Assembly (NCBI GenBank): GCA_958417755.1
Contig: CATZDY010000003.1
Location: forward strand, 1 to 53,836
Length of the DNA stretch: 53,836 nt
Origin: an uncultured Peptococcaceae bacterium
Lineage (GTDB): Bacteria > Bacillota > Desulfotomaculia > Desulfotomaculales > Desulfocucumaceae
Direction: 5' to 3'
A model generated the notes under the pieces. It worked only from the letters and a program-made list of their open reading frames with translations, ran no database searches and was not told where the DNA came from. A program made the translations under genes and the position numbers. Below, piece by piece: positions 51,491 through 53,836 of the stretch. Numbering within the stretch: the stretch's first letter is position 1; each line of letters begins with the position of its first letter.

Positions 51491-53836
51491 ATGATGAGCC
51501 AGCTTCCCGGAGGCATGCAGATTTGCTATCCTGATGCATACTACAGCACAAAATGGATCAGCAGGGGCCTCTATGAAATGTTAGGTTATAAAACTTTGGA
51601 AGAATACCAAACTCATACCCATAATAGTTGTGCAGGCTTTATCCATCCAGATGATTATGCACACATACAAAAACAAGTGGCAGCAATTCTTGCCCAGGGT
51701 GAAACATATCAAGTTGAATATCGAGTCTATCAAAAAGATGGTAGCATCATTTGGGTGCTTGATATAGGCAAAGGATTTGTTGATGTGGACGGAGATCATG
51801 TTGTCAGCTGTTTCATTACAGATATCACCAGTCGCGTGGAAAGAGAACTACAACTCCAGCAAGCCAATAGAGAAATTACCCGGCAAGCCAATTTTCTCTC
51901 CCAGCTCTATGATACTGTACCCTGTGGAATCATCCAACTTTCCATTGAAAGCCCTCATCATATCATCAATGCCAACCGCAGGGCCTGGGAAATCTATGGA
52001 TATAGCGAAGAAGAATACCATCAGCAAGTCCATGAGCCCCTTCTATCCGTGTTGAAGCAGAACCTTCCCTGGATTCGTAAAACCTTAACAAGCATTGCAA
52101 AAGATGGCGGTCAGATTTCCTATGAACGAGAAAGCCAACGCAAAGATGGCTCCCCCTGCTGGATTAGTGTGACCATGGAACGTTTGGTCAATACCAATGG
52201 CGTGGAAGTGATCCAAGCGGTTTTTTCTGATATCACTGAAATCAGAAAACTGCAGCAAGAACGGGAACAAGCCCAGGTCATTGAAAATCTTTCCCTTAGA
52301 ACAGCGATTTTTACCGCTTATCAGCGGATTTCCCGGGTTAATCTCACCCAAAACACTTATGTGGATTTGATTGATCACGATTTCATTAACCAGGAACCAA
52401 TCAGTGGCAACTATGATGCCATGAACCAACAAATTGCCGGGGAAATCCATCCAACTAACCAGGAAGATTTTCGCCATACCTTTGGTAGGAAAAACATTTT
52501 GCAACTTTTCCAGAGGGGAGAAAAGGAAATATACCGGGAAATGCGTCAATTGGGCAGTGATGGGATATACCATTGGATTTCAATTCATATTATCCATGTG
52601 GATAATCCCTATAATGATGATGTATTGGAAATTACCCTGCTAAAAGTTTTGGACGAACAGCGAGCAGAAAAAATGAAACAAGAACAATTGCTTCGTGACG
52701 CCTTGGCTGCTGCTGAAGCAGCCAATCGCGCAAAATCTGACTTTCTATCCCGTATGAGTCATGATATCCGCACACCCATGAATGCCATCATTGGCATGAG
52801 TACCATTGGACAGCTCAAAATAGATAATCAGGAACGAGTTCAAGACTGTTTTCGTAAAATTGACACATCTTCCCGTTATTTACTGTCTTTGATCAATGAT
52901 ATCTTGGATATGTCTAGGATCGAAAGCGGCAAGATGTCCATTTCCCATACAAAATTTGATTTTAATGAAATGATTGCCCAAATTGACGCAATCATTTATC
53001 CTCAAGCAGCATCTCTCCACATCCAATATGAAGTATATCATCAGGAACCCTTGGATCGGTATTATATCGGAGATCCCTTGCGACTCAATCAAATTTTTAT
53101 GAATCTTTTATCCAATTCATTAAAATTCACTCTTGCTGGAGGGAAAATTTCAGTTCATGTGCGAGAATTACGGCGCACAGGAGGTTTTGCTTTTCTGGAA
53201 TTTCAGGTTAAGGATACTGGTATTGGCATGTCCTCAAAATTTTTGTCAAAAATTTACCACCCCTTTGAACAAGAAAATGCTGACCCAGCTCGCAACAAAG
53301 TGGGGAGCGGGCTGGGACTTTCCATTGTTTACAGCTTAGTCCAGCTCATGGGGGGAACCATTGAGGTTCAAAGCGAAAAAAATCAGGGGACTTCTTTCAC
53401 CATCACCATTCCCTTGGAACTGGTTTTTGATAACCAAGAGGAGGAAAGCCAGAGGAAATCCAGGGAATTACTTCGAGGCCTTCACATCTTGCTGGCTGAC
53501 GACGATACGATTGTGGGAGAACAAATGGCTGCCATCATGGCGGATATTGGGGCAATATCACTGTGGGTGGATTCCGGAGCCAAGGCAGTGGAAGCAGTGC
53601 AAAATTCCCTCCAAAAGGGACTCACATTCGATATTGCTCTCATTGATTGGAAAATGCCTGGCATGGATGGCATTGAGACCAGTCGCCGCATCAGGAAATT
53701 GGTGGGACCAGATACCACCATTATCATTATCACTGCCTATGATTGGAGCGACATTGAGACAGAAGCCCGGCAAGCTGGGGTTGATTACTTTATTGCCAAG
53801 CCTTTGTTTCGCTCTTCTATTTGGGAAACCTTTCAA
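51491..53836 (+). CDS. Multi-PAS hybrid histidine kinase, runs off window end
   Basis: The frame is open from about 51434 to the window end; ATG 51491 is the first in-frame start but has no ribosome binding site. Two or three PAS domains (about 1-115, 135-260, 275-390, with GGMQICYPDAYYSTKW, RVYQKDGSIIWVLDIG, ISYERESQRKDGSPCWISVT) are followed by a coiled coil and HisKA with SHDIRTPMNAIIGMS (His near residue 424). HATPase_c (NLLSNSLKFT, DTGIGMSS, SGLGLSIVYSLVQ) and a REC domain (ILLADDDTIVGE, IDWKMPGMDG, AKPLF) follow and are cut at 53836. REC resembles REC1 of the kinase at 32228. Likely the C-terminal part of the split gene at 51003. Confidence 0.85.
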   Translation, partial: MMSQLPGGMQICYPDAYYSTKWISRGLYEMLGYKTLEEYQTHTHNSCAGFIHPDDYAHIQKQVAAILAQGETYQVEYRVYQKDGSIIWVLDIGKGFVDVDGDHVVSCFITDITSRVERELQLQQANREITRQANFLSQLYDTVPCGIIQLSIESPHHIINANRRAWEIYGYSEEEYHQQVHEPLLSVLKQNLPWIRKTLTSIAKDGGQISYERESQRKDGSPCWISVTMERLVNTNGVEVIQAVFSDITEIRKLQQEREQAQVIENLSLRTAIFTAYQRISRVNLTQNTYVDLIDHDFINQEPISGNYDAMNQQIAGEIHPTNQEDFRHTFGRKNILQLFQRGEKEIYREMRQLGSDGIYHWISIHIIHVDNPYNDDVLEITLLKVLDEQRAEKMKQEQLLRDALAAAEAANRAKSDFLSRMSHDIRTPMNAIIGMSTIGQLKIDNQERVQDCFRKIDTSSRYLLSLINDILDMSRIESGKMSISHTKFDFNEMIAQIDAIIYPQAASLHIQYEVYHQEPLDRYYIGDPLRLNQIFMNLLSNSLKFTLAGGKISVHVRELRRTGGFAFLEFQVKDTGIGMSSKFLSKIYHPFEQENADPARNKVGSGLGLSIVYSLVQLMGGTIEVQSEKNQGTSFTITIPLELVFDNQEEESQRKSRELLRGLHILLADDDTIVGEQMAAIMADIGAISLWVDSGAKAVEAVQNSLQKGLTFDIALIDWKMPGMDGIETSRRIRKLVGPDTTIIIITAYDWSDIETEARQAGVDYFIAKPLFRSSIWETFQ

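Overview
The window looks like a chromosomal segment of a spore-forming, low-to-medium-GC member of the Bacillota (Clostridia-like). The support is a collagen-like exosporium-type protein with a possible sigma-K promoter, S-layer-homology (SLH) proteins, a DUF1015/ComB pair, many c-di-GMP proteins, and Gram-positive ribosome binding sites with frequent TTG/GTG starts. I do not assign a genus.

Region 1 (1-5250) is the end of an imported conjugative-element module read on the minus strand: two copies of a small sigma-factor gene with its upstream hairpin repeat (one copy frameshifted), a TrmH-type rRNA methyltransferase, an AraC/GyrI-like regulator, and a complete Tet(W/44/32)-like ribosomal protection gene with an attenuator leader. 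It abuts the cut-off start of hsdR. Region 2 (5150-10400) holds the residual type I restriction-modification locus (HTH-hsdM-hsdS-'hsdR), a decayed Xre regulator and an autoinhibited Fic protein.

Region 3 (10400-16530) is core metabolism: guaA and hpt (hpt has an apparent nonsense codon at ancestral codon 7), a membrane-anchored protein, MazG-like pyrophosphohydrolase, DUF1015, comB and tRNA-Arg(CCG). Region 4 (16530-24140) is the most distinctive. A LysR regulator sits among three transcription units whose promoters share the same 17-base box placed exactly 32 bp before the -10. The units encode an SLH-DUF362 protein, an ArsP/YraQ-type permease, an acetyltransferase plus an NAD(P)H:FMN reductase, and an SLH-flavodoxin-cyclophilin-like protein. 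This suggests a co-regulated redox system, partly displayed on the cell surface. A hairpin-rich non-coding segment with alternative terminator pairing precedes it.

Region 5 (24679-36305) is a c-di-GMP/sensor island: three GGDEF proteins, one EAL protein with a degenerate GGDEF, a PAS-PAS hybrid histidine kinase sharing its sensor half with the EAL protein, and a tandem-GntR regulator; an Xre/DUF4097 gene in it is broken. Region 6 (36306-40020) has a CPBP protease, a diverged non-coding repeat pair and the collagen-like/beta-helix protein. Region 7 (40229-50481) contains two response-regulator/kinase pairs, one with an ABC exporter (ATPase plus double-FtsX permease) and one with a three-repeat PepSY protein, and between them a GNAT fusion gene. 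The window ends in an NTF2-PAS-hybrid kinase split by a frameshift and cut by the window edge.
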